Below, piece by piece: positions 55,364-62,788 of a stretch of DNA of 64,000 nucleotides. Source of the stretch: Georgenia sp. TF02-10. GTDB lineage: Bacteria; Actinomycetota; Actinomycetes; Actinomycetales; Actinomycetaceae. The stretch lies in contig NZ_CP094289.1 in assembly GCF_022759505.1 (NCBI RefSeq), positions 3,100,001 to 3,164,000 on the forward strand. The letters are read 5' to 3'. Position 1 is the first letter of the stretch. The number at the start of each line of letters is the position of its first letter. A program made the translations under genes and the position numbers. The notes below the pieces were generated by a model that worked only from the letters and a program-made list of their open reading frames with translations, was not told the origin of the DNA and made no database searches.

Positions 55364-55585
55364 GTGACGGCTGGCCCCTCACCTCTCGCGCTCGTGCTCC
55401 TGGCGGGACCCGAACCCGCACGCCTGTCGGCACCGCTGCTTGAGGGCGGCGCGTCTGCCCGGTTCCACCACAGGAGCGAGTGACGCCCCATCGAAGGCTC
55501 GAAGGGACGCCATGTCCTTCGGCGCATAAGCCCATGCAGCCAGGGTCGATCGGCGCCCATGTGGGTCGGTCCCGGGCCCGCACTA

Positions 55586-55763
55586 CTCCCGGGGCCGGAT
55601 CGTTGCCCTACCCCCGGGGGTGCTTCTGCAAACCCCCCCTCCCGGGGGTTCAGGCTCAACACCCCTCCCGGGGTGCTGCTCGATGTACCCCTCCCCCGGG
55701 ATGCACGAACGCCCCGCTCGGGGGGAGGCGGGGCGTCGGGCTGTAGGGACACTTGTCCCTGCA
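55586..55763. promoter_or_regulatory. CCCGGG-repeat region and palindromic operator (possible packaging/control site)
   Basis: The 439-base gap 55364-55802 has no convincing gene. Within it, five short palindromes with a CCCGGG core recur every 24-27 bases (e.g. ACCCCCGGGGGT at 55610, ACCCCTCCCGGGGT near 55660). A 9-base-pair hairpin ACGCCCCGC/GCGGGGCGT follows at 55709-55736, then a near-perfect operator-like palindrome TGTAGGGACA-CT-TGTCCCTGCA at 55742-55763. Located at the head of the packaging operon, it could be cos/terminase binding sites, a terminator, or the late-gene control region. Role inferred from position. Confidence 0.5.
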
Positions 55764-55802
55764 TTGGAATGACAGTACCACGAGCGAACTACACCCGTGC
55801 AA

Positions 55803-55964
55803 CTACGGCACGCGGAGCAGCCCGGCCACGGCATCACGGACGCGGTACCAGCTTGCGGCGAGGAAGTGGACCACCGGGTTATCGGGGTGCTCCTCGAAGA
55901 TCACGACAGCCCCGCAGACCGTCACGACGCAGATCATGATCCCGAGCAAGTCACCCCACGTCAC
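55803..55964 (-). CDS. Single-pass membrane protein (53 residues)
   Basis: GTG start eight bases after GGGAGG. One strong membrane helix (LLGIMICVVTVCGAVVIF) and a basic C-terminus (SWYRVRDAVAGLLRVP). Last gene of the early leftward module. Function unknown. Confidence 0.55.
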   Translation of the reverse strand: MTWGDLLGIMICVVTVCGAVVIFEEHPDNPVVHFLAASWYRVRDAVAGLLRVP

Positions 55965-56033
55965 GGCTTCATCCTCCCGCAGAACTTGCACCGGGTGTCG
56001 GGCACGAGGTGCCCGAGGTGCCGCCGGGTCGCT

Positions 56034-56765
56034 TCATGCGCTCTGCTCCTCGGTCTCGTTCTTGCCGGTCACGTCCTCGGTCTTGTACCGCACGTTCCTG
56101 CCCTCGCCCTTCCTGCGCCAGTGCCTGCGCTTGGCCCACTGGCGGACCAGGTCCTCGCTGACGTTGAGCAGCCGGGCCGCGCGCTCGACGGTCACCCACT
56201 CGGACCGGGCGCCCCAGCGGGACCACTGCTCGTGCCCGACCCGGTCGCGGCACGCGGGGTTGGAGCAGACGAGGTCGCCGTCGAAGCCGGGCCCGTCGAT
56301 CACCGCCTCATAGGTTCCCGGGCAGGTCACGACCAGGCACGGGGACCCCGTCCGCACCACCCGGTCGTGCCGCCTGGCGAGCCGGCGCATCATCCGCAGG
56401 TGTTCCACGGCGTCGAAGCAGAGCGCGTAACGGAGCATCTCGTCGGGGTGGTTCTCGATCCGGTCGGCCCACCTGGCGGCCAGCCTGAGCCGGCCGGGCG
56501 TGTGGTCGGGGACCTTCCCGATGCCCGGCTCTTCGTCGATGAGGACGTGGGCGACGAACTCGGCCCAGGAGTCGACCTCGGCGACGGCCCGGTCGTGCTC
56601 GTCGGCGTCGATGATCTCGGTGACGCCGGGCGGCACGCGGCTGCCGGGCTTGCCAGGCTTGCGACCGCCGGGGTCGGGGACGACCGGCGGCAGGGCCGCG
56701 ACCGTCTCGTAGGTGCTGGCGAGCTCGTCCAGCACCACCTCCAGGGGCAGATCATCGAGGCTCAA
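56034..56765 (-). CDS. Phage DNA-binding protein with zinc site and MerR-like HTH
   Basis: 243 residues from TTG 56765 behind GGAGGGTGA. The middle has CLVVTCPGTYEAVI and CSNPACRDRVG, two cysteine pairs for a zinc ribbon. The C-terminus has an excisionase/MerR-type winged helix (VTVERAARLLNVSEDLVRQW then RRHWRRKGEGRNVRYKTEDV). It may be a transcription regulator or a replication/packaging helper; position at the end of the early module suits a late-gene activator. Contains the spacer 37 protospacer. Confidence 0.7.
   Translation of the reverse strand: MSLDDLPLEVVLDELASTYETVAALPPVVPDPGGRKPGKPGSRVPPGVTEIIDADEHDRAVAEVDSWAEFVAHVLIDEEPGIGKVPDHTPGRLRLAARWADRIENHPDEMLRYALCFDAVEHLRMMRRLARRHDRVVRTGSPCLVVTCPGTYEAVIDGPGFDGDLVCSNPACRDRVGHEQWSRWGARSEWVTVERAARLLNVSEDLVRQWAKRRHWRRKGEGRNVRYKTEDVTGKNETEEQSA
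56062..56094 (-). other. Protospacer-like site of CRISPR spacer 37 (29/33)
   Basis: Minus strand matches the spacer at 13659-13691 except at positions 4, 6, 19 and 32. PAM AAC. It lies near the 3' end of the early gene at 56034. Confidence 0.88.
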
Positions 56766-56883
56766 GGGTCACCCTCCACAGCCTGGTCATCGTCCCGGTG
56801 GTCTCGCACCAGGACCTGATCCACCGCTTCTCCGAGTCGCGCTCGACGACGGCGCCGCAGCGGTTGCAGCGGTAGGTGCTCAC
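56752..56883 (-). CDS. Tiny zinc-ribbon protein (43 residues)
   Basis: GTG start overlapping the upstream stop; begins with STYRCNRCGAVVERDSEKRW and contains SWCET. The CxxC pair suggests zinc binding. It overlaps the next gene start by 14 bases, indicating coupled translation. Role unknown. Confidence 0.6.
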   Translation of the reverse strand: MSTYRCNRCGAVVERDSEKRWIRSWCETTGTMTRLWRVTLEPR

Positions 56884-57074
56884 GAGGCGTCGTCCTCGTC
56901 GTCGTACTGCTCGGCCGCCTCGTCCTCCAGCTCGCGGTCGTTGTAGTTCTCTGCGGCACTGATCGCCTGGGCGTAGGTGATCAGGCCACTAGCGACAACC
57001 TCGTCTGTCTCGGTGTCCAGAACGTCGTACTTCCCCCAGGCGTTGGAAGCCACTACTCCGTACCTGCTGCTCAT
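56880..57074 (-). CDS. Small acidic phage protein (64 residues)
   Basis: MSSRYGVVASNAWGKYDVLD, ending in a highly acidic tail (EDEAAEQYDDEDDAS). Net charge is strongly negative, a feature shared by DNA mimics and by some inhibitor proteins, but nothing shows that function here. Coupled to neighbours by 4-base overlaps. Confidence 0.65.
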   Translation of the reverse strand: MSSRYGVVASNAWGKYDVLDTETDEVVASGLITYAQAISAAENYNDRELEDEAAEQYDDEDDAS

Positions 57075-57166
57075 CGCTGCTCCTTCTCGTGCTTGGCCTC
57101 GCAGTCCCGGGCGAGGGACGGCAGGACGTGCGGGTCACCACAGACGGTGCACTTGTAGGGGTCCAC
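57071..57166 (-). CDS. Tiny zinc-finger protein (31 residues)
   Basis: Starts at GTG 57166, DPYKCTVCGDPHVLPSLARD, with a third Cys and a His (CEAKH) that complete a CCCH-type finger. A longer form is possible because the frame is open upstream to about 57358. Overlaps the next gene by four bases. Confidence 0.5.
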   Translation of the reverse strand: MDPYKCTVCGDPHVLPSLARDCEAKHEKEQR

Positions 57167-57285
57167 CGGGACCGCCCCGGATCGCCGCGCGCCTGCCACG
57201 CTCCCGGCCTCGAATCCCACGGGTGTAGCTCGGGAGGGGTCGGGCGCTCTCAGGACCCCTGAGGGCCTCCTGCGCGATCCGGGCG

Positions 57286-57813
57286 TCACCGGCCCGACCC
57301 CTTCCGCCCGACGACCTCGCTGAGCGGCACCATGGGCCGCCGGGTGTGACGGGGGCACACCGGGTAGGTGTCACCGCGCAGGTCGAGCCGCAGGGCCACG
57401 GCCGGCTTCTCGCACGGCTGGACCTCCCCGCGCCGGACCACCTCCTCGTCGCAGAGGTCGACCTGCTCGGGCACGACGGTGGCGCGGACGCCGGCGCGGG
57501 CGATCCGGAGCCACTCCTCGTCCCGGGCCCGACGGACCTCGGCGCGGCACTGCTCATCCGCCGGGGCGCACGGGTTGGGCGTCGAGATGGGCACCCCGCC
57601 GGTGACGCTCGCCGCGTAGTCGCGCTTGCCCGTGCTGTAGCCCTCACGCCAGGCGCGCTCGGCCAGCTCGGCGTCGTGGGTCGCGAGCCAGGCGGTGAAC
57701 TCGGTGCGCAGGTGCTCGCGGAGGTCGAGGTCGTCGGGGCGGTCGCTCGCGTCCCAGGCGTAGGCCCAGGAGTACAGGTCGCGGACGCGCTCGGTGGTCA
57801 GGGTCTCAGGCAT
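57286..57813 (-). CDS. Phage protein of unknown function
   Basis: 175 residues from ATG 57813. An N-terminal helical part (RVRDLYSWAYAWDASDRPDD; WLATHDAELAERAWREGYST) is followed by a region with CDEEVVRRGEVQPCEKPAV and VCPRH, possibly a zinc site. No family recognised. Overlaps the HIT gene by eight bases. Confidence 0.65.
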   Translation of the reverse strand: MPETLTTERVRDLYSWAYAWDASDRPDDLDLREHLRTEFTAWLATHDAELAERAWREGYSTGKRDYAASVTGGVPISTPNPCAPADEQCRAEVRRARDEEWLRIARAGVRATVVPEQVDLCDEEVVRRGEVQPCEKPAVALRLDLRGDTYPVCPRHTRRPMVPLSEVVGRKGSGR

Positions 57814-58342
57814 CGGTGGGCTCCTCTCGCCAGTCGGTGATCTCGGCGGCGGCGAGCCGGAACCGCTCACCGGGGTAGGTGGCGCGCGCGTGCTGCAGCT
57901 CGCGCTCGGCGTCGCGGCGGGAGCCCGTCCAGGAGCCGTAGCCGGCGTTCCAGCCGTCGCGGATGCCGTCGGCGTCGACCCACTCCTGGACCGAGTAGAC
58001 CGTGCGCGTGGCGGTCCACGGCAGCGCAAGCCCGTCGCCGGCGCGGCGGGGCACGTAGTGGACGTGGACGTGCGACTGGGTCATCGTCGCGGCAGGGCCG
58101 GACGAGGTGATCAGGTTGTAGTCCTCGTCCTGCCCACCGGCATACAACTCGGCTTCGGCCATCGCTTCCATGACCGCGTACGCGGCCGGGTGCTCGGCGT
58201 GCCGGCGGGGTACGAACAGCAGGTGCCCGGGGACCACCGGGGCGAGCGGCTCGAACCCGACGACGTCGAACCGCGCGTAGCGCAGGTCGCGGCCGCTCTC
58301 GATGCGCTCGCAGAGCGCGCAGCTGGGCTTCCTGTCGCTCAC
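57806..58342 (-). CDS. HIT-family nucleotide hydrolase/transferase
   Basis: 178 residues. The N-terminal CALCERIESG zinc-type motif, PLAPVVPGHLLFVPRRHAEH, and histidine triad HVHVHYVP (His91, 93, 95) define a HIT protein. HIT enzymes cleave phosphoanhydride or phosphoramidate bonds of nucleotides (AMP-amidates, Ap4A, adenylylated products). The C-terminal 65 residues (VYSVQEWVDADGIRDGWNAG) are an extra domain. A HIT enzyme in a phage early operon is uncommon. It might process nucleotide signals or DNA-ligase-type adenylates; the substrate is unknown. Confidence 0.85.
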   Translation of the reverse strand: MSDRKPSCALCERIESGRDLRYARFDVVGFEPLAPVVPGHLLFVPRRHAEHPAAYAVMEAMAEAELYAGGQDEDYNLITSSGPAATMTQSHVHVHYVPRRAGDGLALPWTATRTVYSVQEWVDADGIRDGWNAGYGSWTGSRRDAERELQHARATYPGERFRLAAAEITDWREEPTDA

Positions 58343-58692
58343 GACCCGGCCTCCTCTCGCAGCCGGGCCGCCCGGGTGTCGAGCCGGTCAGCGGCGTTGT
58401 GGAGCACCTCGACCGTGACGTCCTGGGTGCGGCCGACAGCGCGGGGGACGCGGGGGCGGATCGCGGCCGCCGCCTCCGTCAGAGCCGCCACCCGCCCGTC
58501 GGCGTAGCCGCGGGCGTAGGCGATGTCGTCGGGGTGCCGGACCCCGCGGAAGGCGTCGTCCTCGTCCGCGGCCTGCCGCAGCGCCGCATAGGTCCGCTCC
58601 ATCGCCTCCCGCACCTTCTGGCGCTCGGCCTCGTCCATCGACGCCCACACCTCCTGGACCTTCTGCCAGTCCTTCTCCCAGTCGTCAGCCAC
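58339..58692 (-). CDS. Helical phage protein of unknown function
   Basis: 117 residues from GTG 58692. Almost entirely helical and charged (DWEKDWQKVQEVWASMDEAE; DRLDTRAARLREEAGS). No family recognised. Overlaps the HIT gene by ATGA and the nuclease gene by eight bases. Confidence 0.65.
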   Translation of the reverse strand: MADDWEKDWQKVQEVWASMDEAERQKVREAMERTYAALRQAADEDDAFRGVRHPDDIAYARGYADGRVAALTEAAAAIRPRVPRAVGRTQDVTVEVLHNAADRLDTRAARLREEAGS

Positions 58693-59068
58693 GGTCGGCC
58701 GCCTCTCTCTCGGGGTCGGGGGTGGTGGGGGGCTGGCCGTAGCCGGCCTCGCGGAGGAGGTCGGTGAGGTCGGCGAGGCGGACCAGGCAGGGCCAGTCCG
58801 CGACGGTGGTCTCGCCCATCCCGTCGGGGCGGAACACCACGACGGGAAGCCGGCCGTCGGCGCCGGCGACGGCCTGACGGACCCACGCCATCGGGGAGAG
58901 GTCTCGGCGGGCCTTGACCTCGACGGCGACGTCGACCATGCCGGTGACGTCGCTGCCCTGCCGTGAGGCACCGGTGGACTCGGCGTGCGGCCAGCCATGG
59001 TCGGCGAACCAGTCGGCCACGACCTTCTGGGTCCTCATGCCTCGGTGGCGACGGTGCTGGGACGGCAT
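58685..59068 (-). CDS. Holliday-junction-resolvase-like nuclease
   Basis: 127 residues from ATG 59068, six bases after AGGAGA. RGMRTQKVVADWFADHGWPH, then GSDVTGMVDVAVEVKARRD contains the D...EVK core of a PD-(D/E)XK nuclease, as in phage RusA/Hjc-like resolvases. A longer frame to ATG 59311 exists, but that stretch is the inverted-repeat region with non-coding base use. Likely a recombination or replication nuclease. Confidence 0.72.
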   Translation of the reverse strand: MPSQHRRHRGMRTQKVVADWFADHGWPHAESTGASRQGSDVTGMVDVAVEVKARRDLSPMAWVRQAVAGADGRLPVVVFRPDGMGETTVADWPCLVRLADLTDLLREAGYGQPPTTPDPEREAADRG

Positions 59069-59118
59069 CTGCTTCTCCTGGGTGGGGTCGAGAGGGTGGG
59101 GGCGGGGGTGGACGTAGG

Positions 59119-59273
59119 GGTGGACAAAGGTGGACACGTCCACCCCTGGGCCTGTCTCTACGTACGCGCGATTGCACCTTGTAGGTGTGTTATCGCAGGT
59201 CAGAGCGTTGTTCGAACGGTCGTCCGAACGAGTTTTCGTCGCGCAGGGGTGGACACGTCCACCTTTGTCCACC
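59119..59273. repeat. Large inverted repeat with GGTGGAC iterons (candidate replication origin)
   Basis: Arms 59119-59148 and 59244-59273 are inverted copies differing at two central bases. Each contains GGTGGACAAAGGTGGAC and a near-palindrome GGTGGAC-AC-GTCCACC. The 95 bases between are the least GC-rich in the region and hold a further imperfect palindrome (GTTCGAACGGTCGTCCGAAC). The whole 242-base gap lies between the helicase and nuclease genes, a plausible origin or replication-control site. Confidence 0.6.
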
Positions 59274-59307
59274 TTTTCTTCCGCGATGCGGAAGCGCTCG
59301 GACAGGC

Positions 59308-61029
59308 TCATCGGTCCTCACCCGCCAGCCGGTAGGCGCCGTTGCCGCCGTGCACGACGTTCCCGTCGTGCTCGATCTGGCCGGCCTCGTACAGGCGGCG
59401 CAGGGCGTCCTCGAAGTGGGCCCGGTCGCGGCCTGCGACCGCCCGGCGGAGGTCGGCGTGGGGCACCCAGTCCCCGGTCCGCCGCAGCTTCTTGGTGATG
59501 ACGACGCACACCCGCCGGACGGCCGCGTCGATGGTGCGCTCCTCGACGGTGATGGCGCGGGCGGCGTCCGCCTCGGCGCGCCGGCGACCCTCCTCGACCG
59601 TGCGCCGCTCCATCGCCTCGATGACGGCGGCGCGGGTGGCCGCCGACTTCCGCATGATGACCTCGGACAGGTCCCAGTCCTCGGTGGTGACGACGAGGCG
59701 GTCGTCGGCGAGGGCGAGGGCGGCGGCGACCTTGAGGCGGCACTGGTAGACGTGCCCGTCCAGCGGGTCACCCTCGCCCCGGAGGGTGGCGAGCCGGGCG
59801 GCGTCGACCTCGGCGACGATGGCCGGGTCGAGGTCCATCCGTGCCCCGCCGACACCGACGAGCGACCCGAGGCGCGGTGGCGACCAGGCGATCGGGGCCG
59901 GCTCCTCGGGTCGTTCGTCGGGCGCGTCGGGGTCGGTGACGGGCAGCCACAGGAATCGTTGGGGCGTGCCGCCGTCGGCGTCGTCGAGGAGGACCCCGGC
60001 CCGGTGGGGCTGGACGCCAGCAACGAGGCAGAGGCGGTACTCGTGGGCCTCGACCAGGAAGGACCGGGAGGGGTCGGCGGCGACCTGCCCGAGCATCTCG
60101 CCCGACCAGGCGGCCCGCAGGTCGGCCATGAGGGTGGAGCCCTGGCGCCCGGACTGGGCGGCGAACCTGTCGATCTCGGAGACGTCGACCAGGCGGGCGT
60201 GGGTGGCGTCGGTCCAGTCGGACTCGCCGGCGTCCTTCTCGCCCTTGGTCAGGCGCCGCTTGTACAGGTGGGCGATGGCCTCTCCGGAGGCGAGGCGCGC
60301 GGTCTTGATCCCGCTGATGTGCACGGCGTCGGTGGCGGCGGCGGTGGCGACGCCCTTGCCGGCGCCGGAGGGGCCGACGAGACCGACGAAGGTGTTGAGG
60401 GAGCCCCGACCGCCGACGATGGGTGGCAGGCACACCTGGGCGGGGGTGGCGGTGAGGATACGGGCGAGGGTGACGCCGAGGACCGCCCAGGGGGAGGCGC
60501 GGCGTGCCCGGGCGAAGTCGTGCAGGTGGCGCAGGAGCGGCCGGGCGCCCCAGAAGGCGTCCTCGGCGGCCGGGTCGAGGTCGGGCAGGACCGTCACCGG
60601 CGGCGGTTCGTACTGCTCGCCCGGCTCGGGCTCGGGCAGCCCGGCCGCGCCGGTGGCCTTGGCGGCCTGGTCCCAGCACTTCTCGCAGCCGTCCCAGACG
60701 TGGTCGTGCGGGGCGTGCGCGAGGTAGTCGGCGCGGGCGGTGGCGAGGTCGTAGCCGGACCACGGGGAGTTGGCGAGCTCGATGAGCTTGCGGGCGGTGA
60801 CGAAGCTGTTGGTGTCCCAGGACGCGCCCTTGACCCACGGCCTGGGCAGCTGGTCGAGCCGGTCGAGCCAGGCGTCCCGGATGGCCGCGGCGTAGGGATG
60901 GAGCCCCTCGGCGGGCTCGCGGCGCCGGATCGGGGTGACGACCGCCCCGGCCGGAGCGGCTGAGCTGCCGTTCCGGCCGCGGAACAGGTCGTAGAAGTCC
61001 ACCGTGTCGGTCACCGTGCTGGCTGCCAC
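59308..61029 (-). CDS. Phage replicative P-loop ATPase/helicase
   Basis: 573 residues from GTG 61029, after GAGGT. The P-loop GPSGAGKG at 219-226 and acidic motif ARLVDVSEIDRFA lie in a DUF3987/primase-associated helicase-like core. A C-terminal winged-helix part follows (WVPHADLRRAVAGRDRAHFE). It works with the prim-pol encoded upstream. The combination of separate prim-pol and helicase is common in actinophages and integrative plasmids. Confidence 0.82.
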   Translation of the reverse strand: MAASTVTDTVDFYDLFRGRNGSSAAPAGAVVTPIRRREPAEGLHPYAAAIRDAWLDRLDQLPRPWVKGASWDTNSFVTARKLIELANSPWSGYDLATARADYLAHAPHDHVWDGCEKCWDQAAKATGAAGLPEPEPGEQYEPPPVTVLPDLDPAAEDAFWGARPLLRHLHDFARARRASPWAVLGVTLARILTATPAQVCLPPIVGGRGSLNTFVGLVGPSGAGKGVATAAATDAVHISGIKTARLASGEAIAHLYKRRLTKGEKDAGESDWTDATHARLVDVSEIDRFAAQSGRQGSTLMADLRAAWSGEMLGQVAADPSRSFLVEAHEYRLCLVAGVQPHRAGVLLDDADGGTPQRFLWLPVTDPDAPDERPEEPAPIAWSPPRLGSLVGVGGARMDLDPAIVAEVDAARLATLRGEGDPLDGHVYQCRLKVAAALALADDRLVVTTEDWDLSEVIMRKSAATRAAVIEAMERRTVEEGRRRAEADAARAITVEERTIDAAVRRVCVVITKKLRRTGDWVPHADLRRAVAGRDRAHFEDALRRLYEAGQIEHDGNVVHGGNGAYRLAGEDR

Positions 61030-61175
61030 TGGTCTACCTCGGCACGGATCAGCGGCTGGCACGGGAGCTCCCGGTCGTAGTCCGGCCCGTAGTGGCCGAA
61101 CCGCCACCAGATGTCGGAGTGCTCACGCTCGCCGCAGGCGCGGCACACCTCCGTGTACAGCGGCCAGACGTTCAC
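61011..61175 (-). CDS. Small cysteine-containing protein (54 residues)
   Basis: GTG start overlapping the upstream nuclease stop. Contains VCRACGEREHSDIWWRFGHY, a CxxC with nearby His. Overlaps the helicase start by 19 bases. Too short for confident family assignment. Confidence 0.6.
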   Translation of the reverse strand: MNVWPLYTEVCRACGEREHSDIWWRFGHYGPDYDRELPCQPLIRAEVDQWQPAR

Positions 61176-61468
61176 TCTGCACCGTGCGGGGTTCGCTCCC
61201 CGTGCGCGTCAGCAGGAGCCGATGCCCACAGTTCCGCAGCGAACCTCTCAACCTTCTCGACGCGCTCGCCGTGCGCCCCCTTGACCTCGACCCACGTGCG
61301 GAGGTTCGGCAGCCAGAAGTCCGGCAGGTACCGCATCCCGTTCTCGAGCTGGAACCCTTCCGGCTCGTACTCCCAGGCGATGCCGAGGTGGTCGAACGTG
61401 GCGGCGACGTCGGCCTCGAGGCGCGACCGGAAGGGTGTGCCACGGTAGGTCGTCGGGATCGGCTTCAT
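61172..61468 (-). CDS. PD-(D/E)XK-type endonuclease
   Basis: 98 residues. PTTYRGTPFRSRLEADVAAT, then EYEPEGFQLENGMRYLPDFW and RTWVEVKGAHGERV give the E...PD...EVK signature of this nuclease fold, as in phage restriction-like or T7 endonuclease I-like proteins. It lies between prim-pol and helicase genes, coupled by 4-base overlaps, so it probably serves replication or recombination. Confidence 0.8.
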   Translation of the reverse strand: MKPIPTTYRGTPFRSRLEADVAATFDHLGIAWEYEPEGFQLENGMRYLPDFWLPNLRTWVEVKGAHGERVEKVERFAAELWASAPADAHGERTPHGAE

Positions 61469-62058
61469 GCTGCCACCTCGGTCGTCAGCGGCTCGTACCA
61501 GAAGTAGGTGCCCTCGGGCGTCCGGCTCGGGGGCAGGACGACATACCCGCCGCGGCCGCGGTAGTCCACGGACGGGAGCAGGTTCGTGGTGCTACCCTGC
61601 GCGGTCGGCGGGACGAGGAGGTGGCGGCCGCGGGGGGTGAGGGCGTAGGCGATCCGCTCGGGAAGCACTCCGCCGCCGTCGACGTACTCCCCGAGCGCGA
61701 CCAGCCCCTCGGGGCCGTCGACGTCGATGGCATCGAACAGGACGCCCGTGGGGGCCGCGACGTTGTAGCTCGGGTTGACCCGCCACCAGGCCCTGATCTG
61801 GCCGGGGTCGGTGGTCGCGTCCTTGAAGCCGTGCGGGGTGGCGGGCCGCTTCCCTCCCGGGGCGCAGGGGAACACCGGGAGGCCGAGGGCTGTGGCGTAC
61901 CAGGTGGCGCTGGCCAGGAGGGCGCCGGGGGCGGCGAGGCGGGCCTCGGCGGCCTCCTGCTCGGCGTCGACCAGGGCGCTGAGCCGGGCCACCTCGGCCT
62001 GGTCGCCGCGGGTGGCGGCGGCCAGGTAGGCGCGGTCCGTGTCGGTGAGCGCGGTCAT
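61465..62058 (-). CDS. Bifunctional primase/polymerase (prim-pol) N-terminal domain protein
   Basis: 197 residues. Prim-pol pattern: YATALGLPVFPCAPGGKRPA, DPGQIRAWWRVNPSYNVAAP, then catalytic-region FDAIDVDGPEG, RGRHLLVPP and RGGYVVLPPSRTPEG. It would synthesise primers for phage replication. The helicase domain that is often fused is here a separate gene at 59308. Confidence 0.88.
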   Translation of the reverse strand: MTALTDTDRAYLAAATRGDQAEVARLSALVDAEQEAAEARLAAPGALLASATWYATALGLPVFPCAPGGKRPATPHGFKDATTDPGQIRAWWRVNPSYNVAAPTGVLFDAIDVDGPEGLVALGEYVDGGGVLPERIAYALTPRGRHLLVPPTAQGSTTNLLPSVDYRGRGGYVVLPPSRTPEGTYFWYEPLTTEVAA

Positions 62059-62225
62059 GCGCCGCCGCCTGGCGTACCCAGCCTGTCCGGGCCGAGGATG
62101 TCCTCGATCTGCCAGGCGTAGTCCTCCAGCTCCTGGTCCGCCGTCTCACGGGCGCGGGCGCGTATCCGCCCGGCGAGGTCGTGCAGCGCCTGGAGCATCC
62201 ACCGGGTGTCCGTGTCGCTGGTCAT
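62055..62225 (-). CDS. Small helical phage protein (56 residues)
   Basis: MTSDTDTRWMLQALHDLAGR, then ADQELEDYAWQIEDILG. Coupled to both neighbours by ATGA overlaps. No family recognised. Confidence 0.6.
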   Translation of the reverse strand: MTSDTDTRWMLQALHDLAGRIRARARETADQELEDYAWQIEDILGPDRLGTPGGGA

Positions 62226-62788
62226 GGCCCTGTCCTTTCCTTCCGTGACGCGGCCGCCCGCTCCCGCGGCGTCATCCCCGCGGCGATGCCGTGCCGGGCG
62301 GACCTTGGGAGACCGGCCTCGGCGGCGAGGATGTAGCGCCGGCAGGCGGTCAGGGCCGGGCAGGCCTGGCACTGGGCGACGGCCCAGGCGACCGCGGCGG
62401 CGTTCTCGGGCGGGGGGAACCAGCACTCAGGGCTGCACTGGCGGCAACGGGCCTGCTCGAAGACGTCGGCCTGGGCGAGGCCGGGCGCCTCGGTCCGGGT
62501 GGGTCGGGGGTCCGGCTCCGCCGGGGCCTTGGTGAGCGCCCGGTCCAGGGCGGCGCAGGCCTTGCACAGCCGCGCCGCGTAGTTCCCGGCCCGGACCGTC
62601 CCGGGGTGGTCGGCGGCGCGTTCCTTGCTGGGCCGGATGCGCTTGCCGCACCGGCAGGTGGGGTGCTCGCAGGTGCACGCCGCCCGGGGCTGGACGGTCC
62701 CGGTGGTCAGGTGGGTGGGGTGGAGCTGGAAGGCACCGAAGGGGGTGCGCTCGCGGGCGGACTGGCCGCCCCAGGGGCTGGGGCTCAT
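62222..62788 (-). CDS. WhiB-like iron-sulfur regulator fused to a zinc-type domain
   Basis: 188 residues from ATG 62788. The C-terminal 75 residues are WhiB-like: CSPECWFPP, then CQACPALTACRRY (Cys140, 143, 149 with Cys118 or 122), then RHGIAAGMTPRERAA, the turn after the cluster. The N-terminal part has CTCEHPTCRCGKRIR and LCKACAALDRAL, an added zinc-binding module. WhiB proteins are Fe-S transcription factors of actinobacteria and their phages. This one may reprogram host transcription through the main sigma factor. The fusion is unusual. Confidence 0.82.
   Translation of the reverse strand: MSPSPWGGQSARERTPFGAFQLHPTHLTTGTVQPRAACTCEHPTCRCGKRIRPSKERAADHPGTVRAGNYAARLCKACAALDRALTKAPAEPDPRPTRTEAPGLAQADVFEQARCRQCSPECWFPPPENAAAVAWAVAQCQACPALTACRRYILAAEAGLPRSARHGIAAGMTPRERAAASRKERTGP

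Noticed and set aside
59069-59311. N-terminal extension of the 58685 nuclease to ATG 59311
   Set aside because: Third-position GC drops sharply after the first few codons. The stretch is dominated by the inverted repeat, and a good ribosome site precedes ATG 59068.
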